Assembly (NCBI RefSeq): GCF_001544875.2
Contig: NZ_FCOA02000007.1
Coordinates: forward strand, 124,001 to 188,000
Length of the DNA stretch: 64,000 nt
Source of the DNA: Caballeronia hypogeia
GTDB taxonomy: Bacteria; Pseudomonadota; Gammaproteobacteria; Burkholderiales; Burkholderiaceae
Reading direction: 5' to 3'
Every line of letters starts with the position of its first letter. Position 1 is the stretch's first letter. The translations under genes and the position numbers were made by a program. The notes beneath the pieces are model-generated. The model made no database searches. It was not told the DNA's origin and saw only the letters and a program-made list of their open reading frames with translations. Positions 15,891-24,666 of the stretch are shown here, one piece after another.

Positions 15891-16682
15891 TACACACAGT
15901 TGATCGAGCAATTCAAGACGGCACAAACCGCGGCAGCAGCAGCCTACGGCGCTGTCGTTCAAGCGGAGCGCGACGTCTTTTCGGACGGACTGACCGAGTA
16001 TTCGGCGATGGAAGCCCGAAGCGAATACAAGGTCGAGCGCGAGCTGGAAACGTTCTGTCTCAGGCTGCTCTCGAGGCTTGTGATGGAGGCAAGTCGCAAG
16101 TTCGCGCCCGCCGGCGGCAGAATTGAGATCGATCAGAATCACGAACTCGATCGAAGTGGCGTTGATGTTGGGCAAGCTCTGAGGAAGGGCAACGTCCCTG
16201 ACTTGGATGGCTTCTGGCAACACCTCGAGCGAACGTTCGGCGGTGAAGCTGGTGAGCGCGTCGCGTTCGAGCAGGCAGCCAAGGCCATCATCAACGGCTT
16301 TTGGCTCAAGCCCGATACCGAGATCAAACGCACCAGCAGCGCGGTCATCTTGGAAAAGCGCGTCACCTCTCAATCGTGCTTTCATTCGAAGGGCCAACGC
16401 GAGGTCTATTACTCCTCTCAGCAGGCGGTCGTCACAACCTTCGACGGCCTGGCGACCTTCGCGAAGAAGCATCAGTTCGGCGCGCTGGCGATGCAACTGC
16501 GCAATTTCAGCGTTCACCGGCTGACGTTTTCCACCCGCGAAAAACTATCGTTCACGGGGCTGGAGATCGTGATGTTCAACGACAAGTGGCAGTTCAAGTT
16601 CGCTCACGACGTGGGCGACGCGCTGTCCCTCTTCATTAGTGAGTTTGGTGCGGAATACCTCGCCTCGCGCGACCGGTACTGA
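15888..16682 (+). CDS. Hypothetical protein
   Basis: A 264-residue protein; the ATG at 15888 has GGAG 7 bases upstream inside the structured leader. The N-terminal 75 residues are helical (LIEQFKTAQTAAAAAYGAVV, then ERELETFCLRLLSRLVMEA). The middle and C-terminal parts are mixed alpha/beta (HRLTFSTREKLSFTGLEIVM). The layout vaguely recalls DUF4942-type proteins found beside mobile methyltransferases, but I cannot confirm it. A terminator separates it from the methyltransferase-helicase gene 63 bases downstream. Confidence 0.65.
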   Translation: MYTQLIEQFKTAQTAAAAAYGAVVQAERDVFSDGLTEYSAMEARSEYKVERELETFCLRLLSRLVMEASRKFAPAGGRIEIDQNHELDRSGVDVGQALRKGNVPDLDGFWQHLERTFGGEAGERVAFEQAAKAIINGFWLKPDTEIKRTSSAVILEKRVTSQSCFHSKGQREVYYSSQQAVVTTFDGLATFAKKHQFGALAMQLRNFSVHRLTFSTREKLSFTGLEIVMFNDKWQFKFAHDVGDALSLFISEFGAEYLASRDRY

Positions 16683-16705
16683 CGCATCCACCTTCCCATC
16701 GTTTC

Positions 16706-16728
16706 GACCCGCTCCGGCGGGTCTTTTT
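16706..16728 (+). terminator. Intrinsic terminator
   Basis: GACCCGC-TCCG-GCGGGTC followed by TTTTT. Confidence 0.85.
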
Positions 16729-16745
16729 ATTTCTAGAGGCAATTC

Positions 16746-19700
16746 ATGCAGAGAGATCTGTTTTCGTTTGAGCCAGATTGGTACGAGCCGTTGCGTGCGA
16801 TCAGAAGTTTGGGATCGCAGGCGCCGTCGATCGCCCATCAGGGCGAGCTGGCCGCCGCGCGTCGGCTGCACCTCGGCCAGTTCTTCACGCCGGATGCGAT
16901 CGCGGCATTCATGTGGAGCTTCGTGAGCGGCTGGAAGGTGAATCGGCGTATCCGCGTCCTGGATAACTCGGTCGGCTCCGGTCGGCTGCTTCAGTACGCG
17001 GACCCGGAACGCCATGCCTTGTACGGTGTCGATGTCCACGCCGATGTCATCCAGCAGTGTCAGAAGGTGTTTGAGGACGCGGGGTTTCATTGCGAGTTCC
17101 GACAAGCCGGCATGGAGGACATTCATCCGACGCGCTTCGATATCGCACTCATCAATCCGCCGTTCTCGATCCACCTCGAATCACCGCATCTGCAGACGCT
17201 CGAATGCACGACGTGGGGCCGGTACGGCGCGCACACCAGCGCGTTGAGCCACGACTACGCGGTGCATCAGGCTCTGGAGGCGGCGAACATTGTCGTCGCG
17301 CTGCTGCCGATCTCGACTGCTGAGTCGATGATTGGGGGCGAGCAGGGCGACCGTCTGAAGCGGCGCGCGGCGGGCCTGTTCGAATTGCCGGCGGACGCGT
17401 TCAAGCTCGAGGGCGCGAACGTGCGAACGGCGGTTGTGGTGTTCGACCGCTACCGCGATCGTCCCTCGGACTTCGTGCGTGCGCTCGTCGACGATCTGGC
17501 CAAGCCCGGCCCGGATCTCGGGCTGCACTTCGAAGATCGCTCCTTTGGTGAGGCGCGGATGCGCCTGCAGAAGCTCGATGACAGCGTGCCGTTCATCACG
17601 CGTGCGGTGACCGGCGACAAGTCGGTCAAGGTGTCGCACGATGGCCGGCGCATTCGTTTGTCCTTTGCCTGTGGCTTCAACGAAGCGATGGTGCTCAACG
17701 CGGTTCTCGTGAAGCGCATCTATTCGCGCGACGGCCACCGGCTGCCGCGTGGCTTCCGTTACTCGGGGCAAGGCTTGCTGGATATGGAAACGTATCTTGT
17801 GCAGGACGATCCGGTCGCGGCGCTCGATCAGTTGCTCGATCGAATCCGCAGCGTCGGTGGCGAGCCGCAACTGGCGCCCGGCTTCATGGAGCACTTCGGG
17901 AGACGCATGCAACGCAGCGTGCGCCAGGCGATACCGTTGCGGCATGTGGCGTGGACGACTGGTGCCGGGTCGCGGGATCAGGTGTCGGGCATCGCAAAGG
18001 AGACCCACAAGGTCGACGCGACGCGCTGGGCCAGTCCGCTCATTAAGGCGGGCGACGAAGTCCAGTTTGATCGCGAACCCGACGGGCGCTACCGATACGC
18101 GCTGCATGGCGTCTGGTACCACCTGTCTGTCGACGAGCTCAATGCGCGGTTCGCGGTCGAGAACGTCAGCGAGGGATGGGAAGTGGTGCACGAAGGTCTG
18201 TGCGCGCGTTTCCCTGACCAAGCAGCGGCGCTCCGGTCGCGCGTGAAGGCGCTCGGCGTCGATCAGTGGCTCGACTGGGAGTTTCAAGTTGATGATCTGG
18301 TCGAAACGCTGCTCAAGCCGACCGGCTGTGTCGTCGCATGGGAGCAGGGGTGCGGCAAGTCCCGGCTCGCGTTGGCGCTGATCCTCGTCTCGGGCGTGAA
18401 GCACGGCCTGATCGTTGTTGAGTCACGGCTCATCGAGGAAATGCTCAAGGAGGTGGGGCAGTTGCCCATCTCGGCTGAGCAGGTGAAGGTAATCGAATCG
18501 GCGGCCGACCTTAACGACCTCCGTCAGATCAACCTTATCTCGTATGAGCGCCTGCGCATGCCGGTCGATAAGGCGGCTTCGGCGCGCGTGACGTACGCCC
18601 ATCGACTGCGTCGCCGCATCGGCCTGCTGGTAGCCGACGAAGGCGAGCGCCTGGCCAACCCCACGAGCGACCAGAGCCGCGCGCTTTGGCAGCTTTCGGC
18701 GCGGCGAAGGTTTGTTTTGACGGGGTCGCCGATCCCCAACTACCCGAGAGATGCGTTCGGTCTGATCGCGTTTTCTGGTGGTGATGGAACGGCGGCTCAG
18801 CCGTATGGTTATCGCTTGGGCTATCTGGAGCAGAACTGGATCAATTCGGTGGAGTACGCCATGCGCGGCGTCGATCGATTCAGGGATGACTTCGTGGTGC
18901 TGGAGTGGGTCACGTGGCAATTCGCGGAGAGCCTGCAGGATGGGGCGAAACGCGAGGTGCCCAAGATCGGAAACCTGCACCTGTACCGCGCGATGCTCGC
19001 GCCGCACATCAAGCGGCGGCTGGTCGCAGAACCCGAGGTGTCGCGCTACATCCAGATCGAACCACCGCAGTTCGAGGTGGAAACGGTCGATTGGGATCGC
19101 GGGCATTTGGCCGCGTATCTCCGCGCTGCCGACGAGTTCGCCGACTGGTACCGCTCATCGCGCGATGACAAGAAGGCGTGCAACCTGGTCACGATCCTCG
19201 CTCGTATCCGTGCCGTTCACTTTTCCGCCAATTACCCGCAGTTTGGGATGGATGGCGTGGAGTACATCGGCGGGCTGACGAGCAAGCAACGCGCAATTGT
19301 CGCGCGCATGCGCGCGATCGCGGCGGAAGGAAAGCAAGCGATCGTGTTTGCCGAGAATCCGGGCGTGCTCGATCTTCTAGCGCGCGAGCTGGATGCGCAC
19401 GGTGTGCAGACGGTGCCGTTTCACGGCGAGATACCGATCAAGCGTCGCGTGGCCGATAAGGACAAGCGATTCTTGGGCGGACTGGCAACCGGACTGATGG
19501 CCACCAAGGCATCGGGTCGCGCGGGCTACAACCTGCCGAACGCCGACTACATCCTTTTCTACGACCGTTCGTGGACGTGGCGCATTGAGTATCAGGCGAT
19601 GCGGCGCGCGCTGCGATGGAACCGGAAGGGCGTGCTGAAGGTTGTCTATTTTCATCTCCCGGGGAGCATCGACGAGTATCAGGACCAAATGGTCGCGCAC

Positions 19701-19865
19701 AAGCGTGATGCGACGCAGGCGGGGCTGGACTGGGCGACGCCGGAACTGGAAGACGAGACCTTCCTCCATATGGATTCGTTACTGGACCGCTTTGTCGATG
19801 ACCTCGCATTGCTGGCGGCCGAGACCGCGGGCGACATGCGCAAACTTTTGAAGGAGGCAGCTTAA
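16746..19865 (+). CDS. N6-adenine methyltransferase / SNF2-type helicase fusion
   Basis: A 1039-residue protein. The N-terminal gamma-type methyltransferase has QFFTPDAIAAFMW (about 42), a SAM-binding motif near VLDNSVGSG (about 77-85) and catalytic NPPF (about 137-140). A superfamily-2 helicase follows: motif I EQGCGKSRLAL (about 533), motif II VADEGER (about 629-635, DEGE rather than DEAH), motif III LTGSP, and motif VI QAMRRALRW (about 949). No nuclease domain is visible. Such methylase-helicase fusions without a cutter occur in DarB-like anti-restriction proteins and on conjugative elements. I infer protection or modification of transferred DNA. The next gene starts at the very next base. 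Confidence 0.85.
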   Translation: MQRDLFSFEPDWYEPLRAIRSLGSQAPSIAHQGELAAARRLHLGQFFTPDAIAAFMWSFVSGWKVNRRIRVLDNSVGSGRLLQYADPERHALYGVDVHADVIQQCQKVFEDAGFHCEFRQAGMEDIHPTRFDIALINPPFSIHLESPHLQTLECTTWGRYGAHTSALSHDYAVHQALEAANIVVALLPISTAESMIGGEQGDRLKRRAAGLFELPADAFKLEGANVRTAVVVFDRYRDRPSDFVRALVDDLAKPGPDLGLHFEDRSFGEARMRLQKLDDSVPFITRAVTGDKSVKVSHDGRRIRLSFACGFNEAMVLNAVLVKRIYSRDGHRLPRGFRYSGQGLLDMETYLVQDDPVAALDQLLDRIRSVGGEPQLAPGFMEHFGRRMQRSVRQAIPLRHVAWTTGAGSRDQVSGIAKETHKVDATRWASPLIKAGDEVQFDREPDGRYRYALHGVWYHLSVDELNARFAVENVSEGWEVVHEGLCARFPDQAAALRSRVKALGVDQWLDWEFQVDDLVETLLKPTGCVVAWEQGCGKSRLALALILVSGVKHGLIVVESRLIEEMLKEVGQLPISAEQVKVIESAADLNDLRQINLISYERLRMPVDKAASARVTYAHRLRRRIGLLVADEGERLANPTSDQSRALWQLSARRRFVLTGSPIPNYPRDAFGLIAFSGGDGTAAQPYGYRLGYLEQNWINSVEYAMRGVDRFRDDFVVLEWVTWQFAESLQDGAKREVPKIGNLHLYRAMLAPHIKRRLVAEPEVSRYIQIEPPQFEVETVDWDRGHLAAYLRAADEFADWYRSSRDDKKACNLVTILARIRAVHFSANYPQFGMDGVEYIGGLTSKQRAIVARMRAIAAEGKQAIVFAENPGVLDLLARELDAHGVQTVPFHGEIPIKRRVADKDKRFLGGLATGLMATKASGRAGYNLPNADYILFYDRSWTWRIEYQAMRRALRWNRKGVLKVVYFHLPGSIDEYQDQMVAHKRDATQAGLDWATPELEDETFLHMDSLLDRFVDDLALLAAETAGDMRKLLKEAA

Positions 19866-20114
19866 ATGCCGAAAGACTCGAATGTGTTTGTGGTGGTCGG
19901 GGAGGGCGTCGTCACGGTTAAACGTGAAGGCTCCAATCGCGCGGTGCTGGCGAAAGTCCTCGGCAAGGTACAAGTCGATGGCGTCGAGGTGCTGTGCCTC
20001 GACCGCCTCGTTCATGAAAGCCATGAGCAGCAGTTCGGCGAGTGGACGTTGGCGGGGGCAGTCACGACCTTGCTGTCACGATCGCTGCCGCCCATGACTG
20101 GCGCTGCGGCATAA
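19866..20114 (+). CDS. Small hypothetical protein
   Basis: An 82-residue protein that starts immediately after the stop of the methyltransferase-helicase gene; AGGAGG lies within that gene's last codons. It is predicted to be mostly beta (NVFVVVGEGVVTVKREG, then VDGVEVLCLDRLVHE). It is probably translated together with the large enzyme, but no family is recognised. Confidence 0.7.
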   Translation: MPKDSNVFVVVGEGVVTVKREGSNRAVLAKVLGKVQVDGVEVLCLDRLVHESHEQQFGEWTLAGAVTTLLSRSLPPMTGAAA

Positions 20115-20158
20115 GACACAGCGGCATCCTCGGGTGCCGCTCGTCACACCCTTTAATC

Positions 20159-20188
20159 AACCCGGCTTTCGAGCCGGGTTTTTTTTCG
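20159..20188 (+). terminator. Intrinsic terminator
   Basis: AACCCGGC-TTTCGA-GCCGGGTT followed by Ts. A second hairpin, GCGGCA/TGCCGC, lies just upstream at 20121-20140. A further terminator-like hairpin (GCGCCGGC/GCCGGCGC plus TTTTT) lies at 20343-20370. Confidence 0.85.
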
Positions 20189-20383
20189 ACCTGCGCGCGG
20201 ATCTGACGACCATTCGGCCACGCGTCGGCGTGTTTTCGCCATCGCGAGCGGCAGTGTTCGCTGCGCCGCATCATTCGGGCGTCGCAGGAAATACGCTCCG
20301 TTCGCGGTATGGCGTCCCCCTCGTATGCGTCGGCCGTCTTGGGCGCCGGCGTTCTGCCGGCGCACTTTTTCACTCATGGCATC

Positions 20384-21130
20384 ATGCGGACAGGGCGCGC
20401 TTCGAGCGCCGGCTACGCTACTGCAAACGCAATAAGTAATTCCCCAACACCCAGCACCCAATCCGTCGCCTTCACTGTCCCAACGCATTTAGCCGCCGCA
20501 CTGAAAGAGACCGTTGACGACTTCCTGGCGCATGCGGCGGGCGGAATGACGCCCGCGCAGCGAGCGGCCGAGATACGCGCTCAAGATCGCGACGCGAGCC
20601 TGGACTCACTCGCCTATCTCGTTGAGGTGGCGGAGGGCAGTTCAGGGCAGGCGCGCGTCGCCGCTCAGTTTCTCGCAGGTCTCTACAACGGCTTCGACTT
20701 CCCATTTAGCCTCACGGACTTTCGACGACTCGACGACGATCTGATGGAGCACTGCATCCAGGTTCTGCGACTAGACAGTCGGCACGCGACCGAAGTGCAC
20801 CGCTACTTTCCGAATGGCGAAGCCCGGTGGCAGGCGATGATCAAACGATGGGGGCTTGCTGACGAGCCGGCGCACACGCCGCTGCCGGACGACGACGTCG
20901 TGCATTCGTGCCAGTACCACAGCAAGCTCGACGCGCCGGGTTATCGCGACGTGACTTTGATCGTCAAGGTGGCAGTCGGCATCGACGATATACGGTCGAT
21001 GAGCCTCGCGCTCTCGGCCGCCGATTCGGAGCGGCTAGCGGCGGACCTCGTCGCGGTCCATCGCCTCGCGTGGACACGAGGCAAGCCCGTGGATGCGGAT
21101 GAGAATGAGCCGAGACCCGCATGGCTATGA
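20384..21130 (+). CDS. DUF7673-like PRTRC-associated protein
   Basis: A 248-residue frame from the ATG at 20384. The start is uncertain: the frame is open from 20309, but a terminator-like hairpin at 20343-20370 argues for a later start. The conserved centre (FLAGLYNGFDFPFSLTDFRRLDDD, quoted only as a landmark near residues 105-128, and the following RYFPNGEARWQAMIKRW) matches the DUF7673 proteins I recall next to PRTRC cassettes. The C-terminal part is alpha/beta. It lies directly upstream of parB and its leader. Function unknown. Confidence 0.65.
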   Translation: MRTGRASSAGYATANAISNSPTPSTQSVAFTVPTHLAAALKETVDDFLAHAAGGMTPAQRAAEIRAQDRDASLDSLAYLVEVAEGSSGQARVAAQFLAGLYNGFDFPFSLTDFRRLDDDLMEHCIQVLRLDSRHATEVHRYFPNGEARWQAMIKRWGLADEPAHTPLPDDDVVHSCQYHSKLDAPGYRDVTLIVKVAVGIDDIRSMSLALSAADSERLAADLVAVHRLAWTRGKPVDADENEPRPAWL

Positions 21131-21183
21131 AAGACGGCATGAATTCGTGAGCTTTTGCATGGCGTGCTCACAAAGTAAACCGC

Positions 21184-21222
21184 TATTGTTGCTCCATCAC
21201 CCGCGTCAGAGACGCATCGACC
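21184..21222 (+). promoter_or_regulatory. Promoter-proximal 5' hairpin motif, copy 4 (parB)
   Basis: -10-like TATTGT (21184-21189), 6 bases, then ATCACCCGCGTC with hairpin GCGTC-AGA-GACGC (21203-21215) and ATCGACC. A further hairpin GCTGAC-GTCA-GTCAGC (21227-21242) follows without a T-tract. Confidence 0.6.
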
Positions 21223-21255
21223 CCGCGCTGACGTCAGTCAGCCCACGTTGTTCAA

Positions 21256-21310
21256 CCCTTTGGGAACCACTCCCAAAGGGGACAGGTTCCCTCTCAGGAG
21301 ACCTGTCATT
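21256..21310 (+). promoter_or_regulatory. Pseudoknot-type translational leader, copy 4 (parB)
   Basis: Perfect 10-bp stem-loop I pairs 21256-21265 with 21271-21280 (loop ACCAC). GGTTCCC (21285-21291) is complementary to GGGAACC (21262-21268). Hairpin GACAGGT/ACCTGTC (21281-21287 with 21301-21307) encloses the AGGAG site (21296-21300). 21285-21287 takes part in both pairings. This is the clearest copy. Confidence 0.65.
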
Positions 21311-22303
21311 CAGCAACAACCTACTCTCGCCCTCAAGCAAATTCAGGTCAGCGTCAATCCCCGCAAGTACTTCGATGCGGCGGAGATGGAAGAGCTGACC
21401 GCGTCTGTGCGCGAAAAGGGTGTCATCCAGCCTGTCATCGTGCGCACGCTCGCTGACGGCGGCTTCAGCCTCGTCGCTGGCGGCCGCAGATACAAGGCGG
21501 CGCTTGCGGCGCACGGCGAAGACTATGAAATCCCGGTCGTCGTTCGAGACATCGATGAGGTGGAAGCGAAGCAGCTCGCCATCATCGAGAACATCCAGCG
21601 GGCCGACATGTCGCCGGCCGAAGAAGCCATTGCGGCAGCCGAGCAAGTCGGGCTGTGCAAGGGCGATCGCGACGAAGTCGCGCGCATCTTCGGTTGGTCG
21701 CGTGCGACGCTGGATAAGCGTCTTGCGCTGATGAACTGCAGCACTGCCGTGCTCGATGCATTGAGCACCCGACAGATCCTTCTCGGTCACGCCGAGCTGC
21801 TTGCTGCGCTCCCCAAAGAGACGCAGGACAAGCTGCTGCCGGTGATCATCAAGGAGGGCAAGGCGGTCGCTGAGGTCAAGAAAACCATCGAGCAGGTTGC
21901 CTGTTCGTTGGCGGCCGCGATCTTCGACAAGGCCGACTGCGCCGGATGCCCGCACAATTCGTCCACGCAGGGCGAGATGTTCGGTGAATCCATTGGTACG
22001 GGCAATTGCACCAACCGCACCTGCTACAACGAGAAGACCGAAAAGATGCTCGAAGTGACGGCCACCGGCCTGCGCGACGAATATCCGGTCGTGCGCATCG
22101 TGCGTGCTGGCGACAACCACACGCGCGTGCAACTCTCAGTCGATGGCCCGAAGGGCGTCGGCGAAGAGCAGGCAAAGGCGTGTCACGCGTGCCAGAACTA
22201 CGGCGCGGCGGTGAGCGGTCTGCCTGACTCGATCGGCAAGGTCTATCGCGGCCAGTGCTTCGACACCGTCTGCATGTTGAACTCATACCCTAACAGTACA
22301 TAG
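21308..22303 (+). pseudogene. parB: PRTRC ParB, N-terminal fragment, disrupted by insertion
   Basis: The ParB/Srx domain begins near QIQVSVNPRKYFD, with the ParB box GGRRYKAAL and EAKQLAIIENIQRADMSPAEEA. A KorB-like helix-turn-helix (EVARIFGWSRATLDKRLALMN) and Cys motifs (CAGCPHNS, ACHACQNYG, CFDTVC) follow. Family similarity stops at about 22276. The rest up to the stop at 22301-22303 is inserted DNA. The C-terminal part continues in frame at 28953. The leader places an ATT codon (21308) 7 bases after AGGAG as the start; an upstream in-frame TTG at 21248 is the alternative. The fragment keeps the DNA-binding half and may still be made. Confidence 0.85.
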
Positions 22304-22321
22304 TTCGCGAGTAAGTGGCGA
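22297..22321 (+). repeat. Left terminal inverted repeat of the island
   Basis: TACATAGTTCG, 7 bases, GTGGCGA. It is the inverse of 28911-28928. The palindrome CGATGTAT-AA-ATACATCG lies just inside at 22362-22379. Confidence 0.7.
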
Positions 22322-22474
22322 GGAATTCAGTTAGGGCGGTGTTTTAAGCATCAAAGTCTTGCGATGTATAAATACATCGTAACGCACCGAAACTTCCAAG
22401 CACCGGCGACAACAGAGGTGGCCTCATTCGTTTGGACAGGATCCGCGAGTTTTTAAGTGGAATCTCTGAGGCAA

Positions 22475-23305
22475 TCAAGCTGCCGATTTTATCGCTGGCA
22501 GCGTGGCGAAGTATGCTTCATCCGGTGTCTGATCGGCCAGCCTGGAATGAGGCCGATTCTGGTTATACCAGCTCAGGTAGTTGCCGATTGAGCGGCGGGC
22601 GTGGCTGACCGAGTCGTAGGCTTTCAGATAGACCTCTTCATATTTGACGCTGCGCCACACCCGTTCAACGAACACGTTGTCACGCCAGGCGCCTTTTCCA
22701 TCCATGGACAGAAGAACGCTCCGGCTGAGCACCGCGTCGGTGAATTCGGTTGCGGTGAACTGGCTGCCTTGATCGGTGTTGACGATCTCAGGCAGGCCGT
22801 ATTTCGCAAACGCTTCCTCCAGCGCCTCGACAGCATGGCAGCTCTCCAGCGTGATCGCCACCCGGTGTGCCAGCACCCGACGACTCGCCCAGTCCACGAC
22901 AGCCGTCAGATATACGAAGCCGCGCGCCATCGGGATATAGCTCGTATCGAGCGCCCAGACCTGATTGGCCCGGTCGATTTTCCGGTTGCGAAGCAGGTAC
23001 GGCCAGATCCTGTGGGCTGCATGCTTGCGGCTCGTGTTTGGTTTGCGATACAGCGCTTCGACACCCATGCGCTTCATCAAGGTGCTGACGTGTCTGCGCC
23101 CGACCTTGATGCCTTCGCGACGCAGCAGCCGTGCCAGCATTCGCGCCCCCGCAAATGGATGCTCGAGGTGAAGCTCGTCAATCCGGCGCATCAATTTCAG
23201 ATCCGCTTCGCTGACCCCGCGCGATTGGTAATAGGCGCTCGACCGGCTGATGCCTACCAGCCGCGCCTGCTGTGTCACCGGCAGGGCGTGATCACGATCG
23301 ATCAT
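22475..23305 (-). CDS. IS3-family transposase OrfB (DDE integrase)
   Basis: A 276-residue frame as read; in the element it is usually expressed by -1 frameshifting from orfA. An HTH_21-type segment near the start (RIDELHLEHPFAGARML) precedes the rve core. The catalytic Asp in WALDTSYIPM, Asp in VNTDQGSQF and Glu in NVFVERVWRS are all present. It ends in the usual YNQNRPHSRL motif. The gene looks intact, so the copy may be active. Confidence 0.9.
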   Translation of the reverse strand: MIDRDHALPVTQQARLVGISRSSAYYQSRGVSEADLKLMRRIDELHLEHPFAGARMLARLLRREGIKVGRRHVSTLMKRMGVEALYRKPNTSRKHAAHRIWPYLLRNRKIDRANQVWALDTSYIPMARGFVYLTAVVDWASRRVLAHRVAITLESCHAVEALEEAFAKYGLPEIVNTDQGSQFTATEFTDAVLSRSVLLSMDGKGAWRDNVFVERVWRSVKYEEVYLKAYDSVSHARRSIGNYLSWYNQNRPHSRLADQTPDEAYFATLPAIKSAA

Positions 23306-23610
23306 CGCCTTACGCTCAGCAGTCCCGCCTTGCTGAGCGCGCTTTCTAAAAAATCGTTCTCCAGCGTCAACTGCCCGATCTTCGCGTGCAGTACCTTCAC
23401 GTCGACTGGCGGTGCCGCTGGCGCCGAGTTGCCCGCGTCGAACACATCGGCAACCCGCTCCTGCAGTTGCTTCTTCCAGTCCGTAATCTGGTTCGGATGG
23501 ACATCAAACTGCTGGGCCAGCTCTGCCAGCGTCTTGTCGCCCTTGAGCGCTGCCAGGGCCACCTTTGCCTTGAACGCTGGCGAGTGGGTCCGTCGGTTTC
23601 GTTTCGTCAT
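23302..23610 (-). CDS. IS3-family transposase OrfA
   Basis: A 102-residue protein: N-terminal HTH (SPAFKAKVALAALKGDKTLAELAQQF, positions about 10-35) followed by a leucine-zipper-like helix (VKVLHAKIGQLTLENDFLESAL). It overlaps orfB by 4 bases, typical of the frameshift arrangement in IS3 elements. Confidence 0.9.
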   Translation of the reverse strand: MTKRNRRTHSPAFKAKVALAALKGDKTLAELAQQFDVHPNQITDWKKQLQERVADVFDAGNSAPAAPPVDVKVLHAKIGQLTLENDFLESALSKAGLLSVRR

Positions 23611-23766
23611 CTTCTGGTTCCTTGTTGCCGGCCATTATGGCCGACTCACGCCCCAGCTTTTCCACTCAACGAACTGTCCGAATTCCCGAAGCCACCTCTA
23701 ACGCTGGCGCTTTTCTATTGCGTGATTCGTACGTTAGGGGACTTGGTGGCGTTCCGTTTGAGCATG

Positions 23767-23979
23767 TTATGCCCCGTGCGACGCCTCCCACTCCTTGCCA
23801 TCATCAAGGATAGGATGGGTATCACTCACCACAACGAGCGGCTTGCCACGATGGGCCAGCGCAAATCGCGATACCGCGCCAGCTTGCCCTTCCGGCATAG
23901 CTTGGCAGTCCGGACCTAGTGCCCCGACCCACACATACTTCCCGGATTCAATGCAGGCAAGGTAATAAGCCACACTCAT
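23767..23979 (-). CDS. Small hypothetical protein, island cargo
   Basis: A 70-residue protein with a strong AAAGGAG site 7 bases before its ATG. It starts MSVAYYLACIESGKYVWVG and contains VVSDTHPILDDGKEW, an acidic alpha/beta small domain. It lies directly downstream of the GmtX-like gene in the same direction and is the only cargo gene of the island besides the IS. Function unknown. The IS3 lies about 100 bases further and may have replaced other cargo. Confidence 0.65.
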   Translation of the reverse strand: MSVAYYLACIESGKYVWVGALGPDCQAMPEGQAGAVSRFALAHRGKPLVVVSDTHPILDDGKEWEASHGA

Positions 23980-24006
23980 GTTGTTCTCCTTTAAAGTTTG
24001 CTTCGC

Positions 24007-24666
24007 CTATGCAAGCACTTTTCGAATCGCCCGCGCGAACCCCACCTCAAACACTGTCCGGCCCCGCGCGTTGACGATTTCGCCGTGGCTGCCTTCCCGC
24101 AGTCCTCGTTCCTCGAGGTAGTGTTCCGATACGGCTTTCTGCAAGGCTTCGCGTTCCGACGGCGTGAACTGCGCGGCCATGGCAGGCGCCGTCACTGACT
24201 GCGCGTGGGGCACGGCTGCGACGGTGGCGGCCAGTGGGCGCCGGTCCACGGTCACCTGGCCGTTGGCTTTCAGCACGTTAAGTTGCGCCTTGAGCTTGTC
24301 GCGCTCGGCGATGATGGCCTGCATGATGGATCGGATGGCCGGGTCCTCGATTCGCATCAGGTATTCGTGGCTCGCCAGCGTCTTTGGCGGCTTGGGGGCA
24401 GGCGGCCCGGCGTAGGTCGCCCACGCCTCGATGAGCGCGCGGTAATCGGCGGATGGGGCATTGTAGAGGGCGCGGCCCTTCATGATGCCTTCGGCTTCGG
24501 CCAGGCGGCCGATGGCGGACAGCGAGAAGTCGCGCGAGCCCGCTTCATGCTGCCTGCGGCATAGCTCGTGCATCTTTGCCAGGCTTGCTCGCCGGTTCGA
24601 GCGTCCGCCCTTGGCGAGCAGCGACTCGAGCACGGCGTCCGGTTGGATGTCAGTCGCTCCATTCAT
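24007..24666 (-). CDS. GmtX-like third protein of recombinase trio
   Basis: A 219-residue protein. Residues about 25-95 (SLAKMHELCRRQHEAGSRDF, then SLSAIGRLAEAEGI and YRALIEAWATYAG) match what I recall of GmtX, a helical protein of the gamma-mobile-trio. A coiled segment and a C-terminal part (FTPSEREALQKAVSEHYLEERG) follow. Its start overlaps the end of the GmtZ-like gene (ATGA), so the trio is one operon. It is presumably an accessory of the recombinases. Confidence 0.7.
   Translation of the reverse strand: MNGATDIQPDAVLESLLAKGGRSNRRASLAKMHELCRRQHEAGSRDFSLSAIGRLAEAEGIMKGRALYNAPSADYRALIEAWATYAGPPAPKPPKTLASHEYLMRIEDPAIRSIMQAIIAERDKLKAQLNVLKANGQVTVDRRPLAATVAAVPHAQSVTAPAMAAQFTPSEREALQKAVSEHYLEERGLREGSHGEIVNARGRTVFEVGFARAIRKVLA

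Larger units (their letters stand above)
22454..23668 (-). mobile_element. IS3-family insertion sequence
   Basis: About 1.2 kb with two overlapping frames (orfA at 23302-23610, orfB at 22475-23305). Imperfect ends start TAAGTGGAA (22454) and, inverted, TGAGTGGAA (23668). I see no 3-bp target duplication, so the exact ends are approximate. Confidence 0.85.

Noticed and set aside
17181..18404. Long open frame opposite the methyltransferase-helicase gene
   Set aside because: It lies wholly inside a gene with clear catalytic motifs and has unnatural composition.
22451..23671. Target-site duplication of the IS3 element
   Set aside because: Flanking triplets do not match for any end position I tried.
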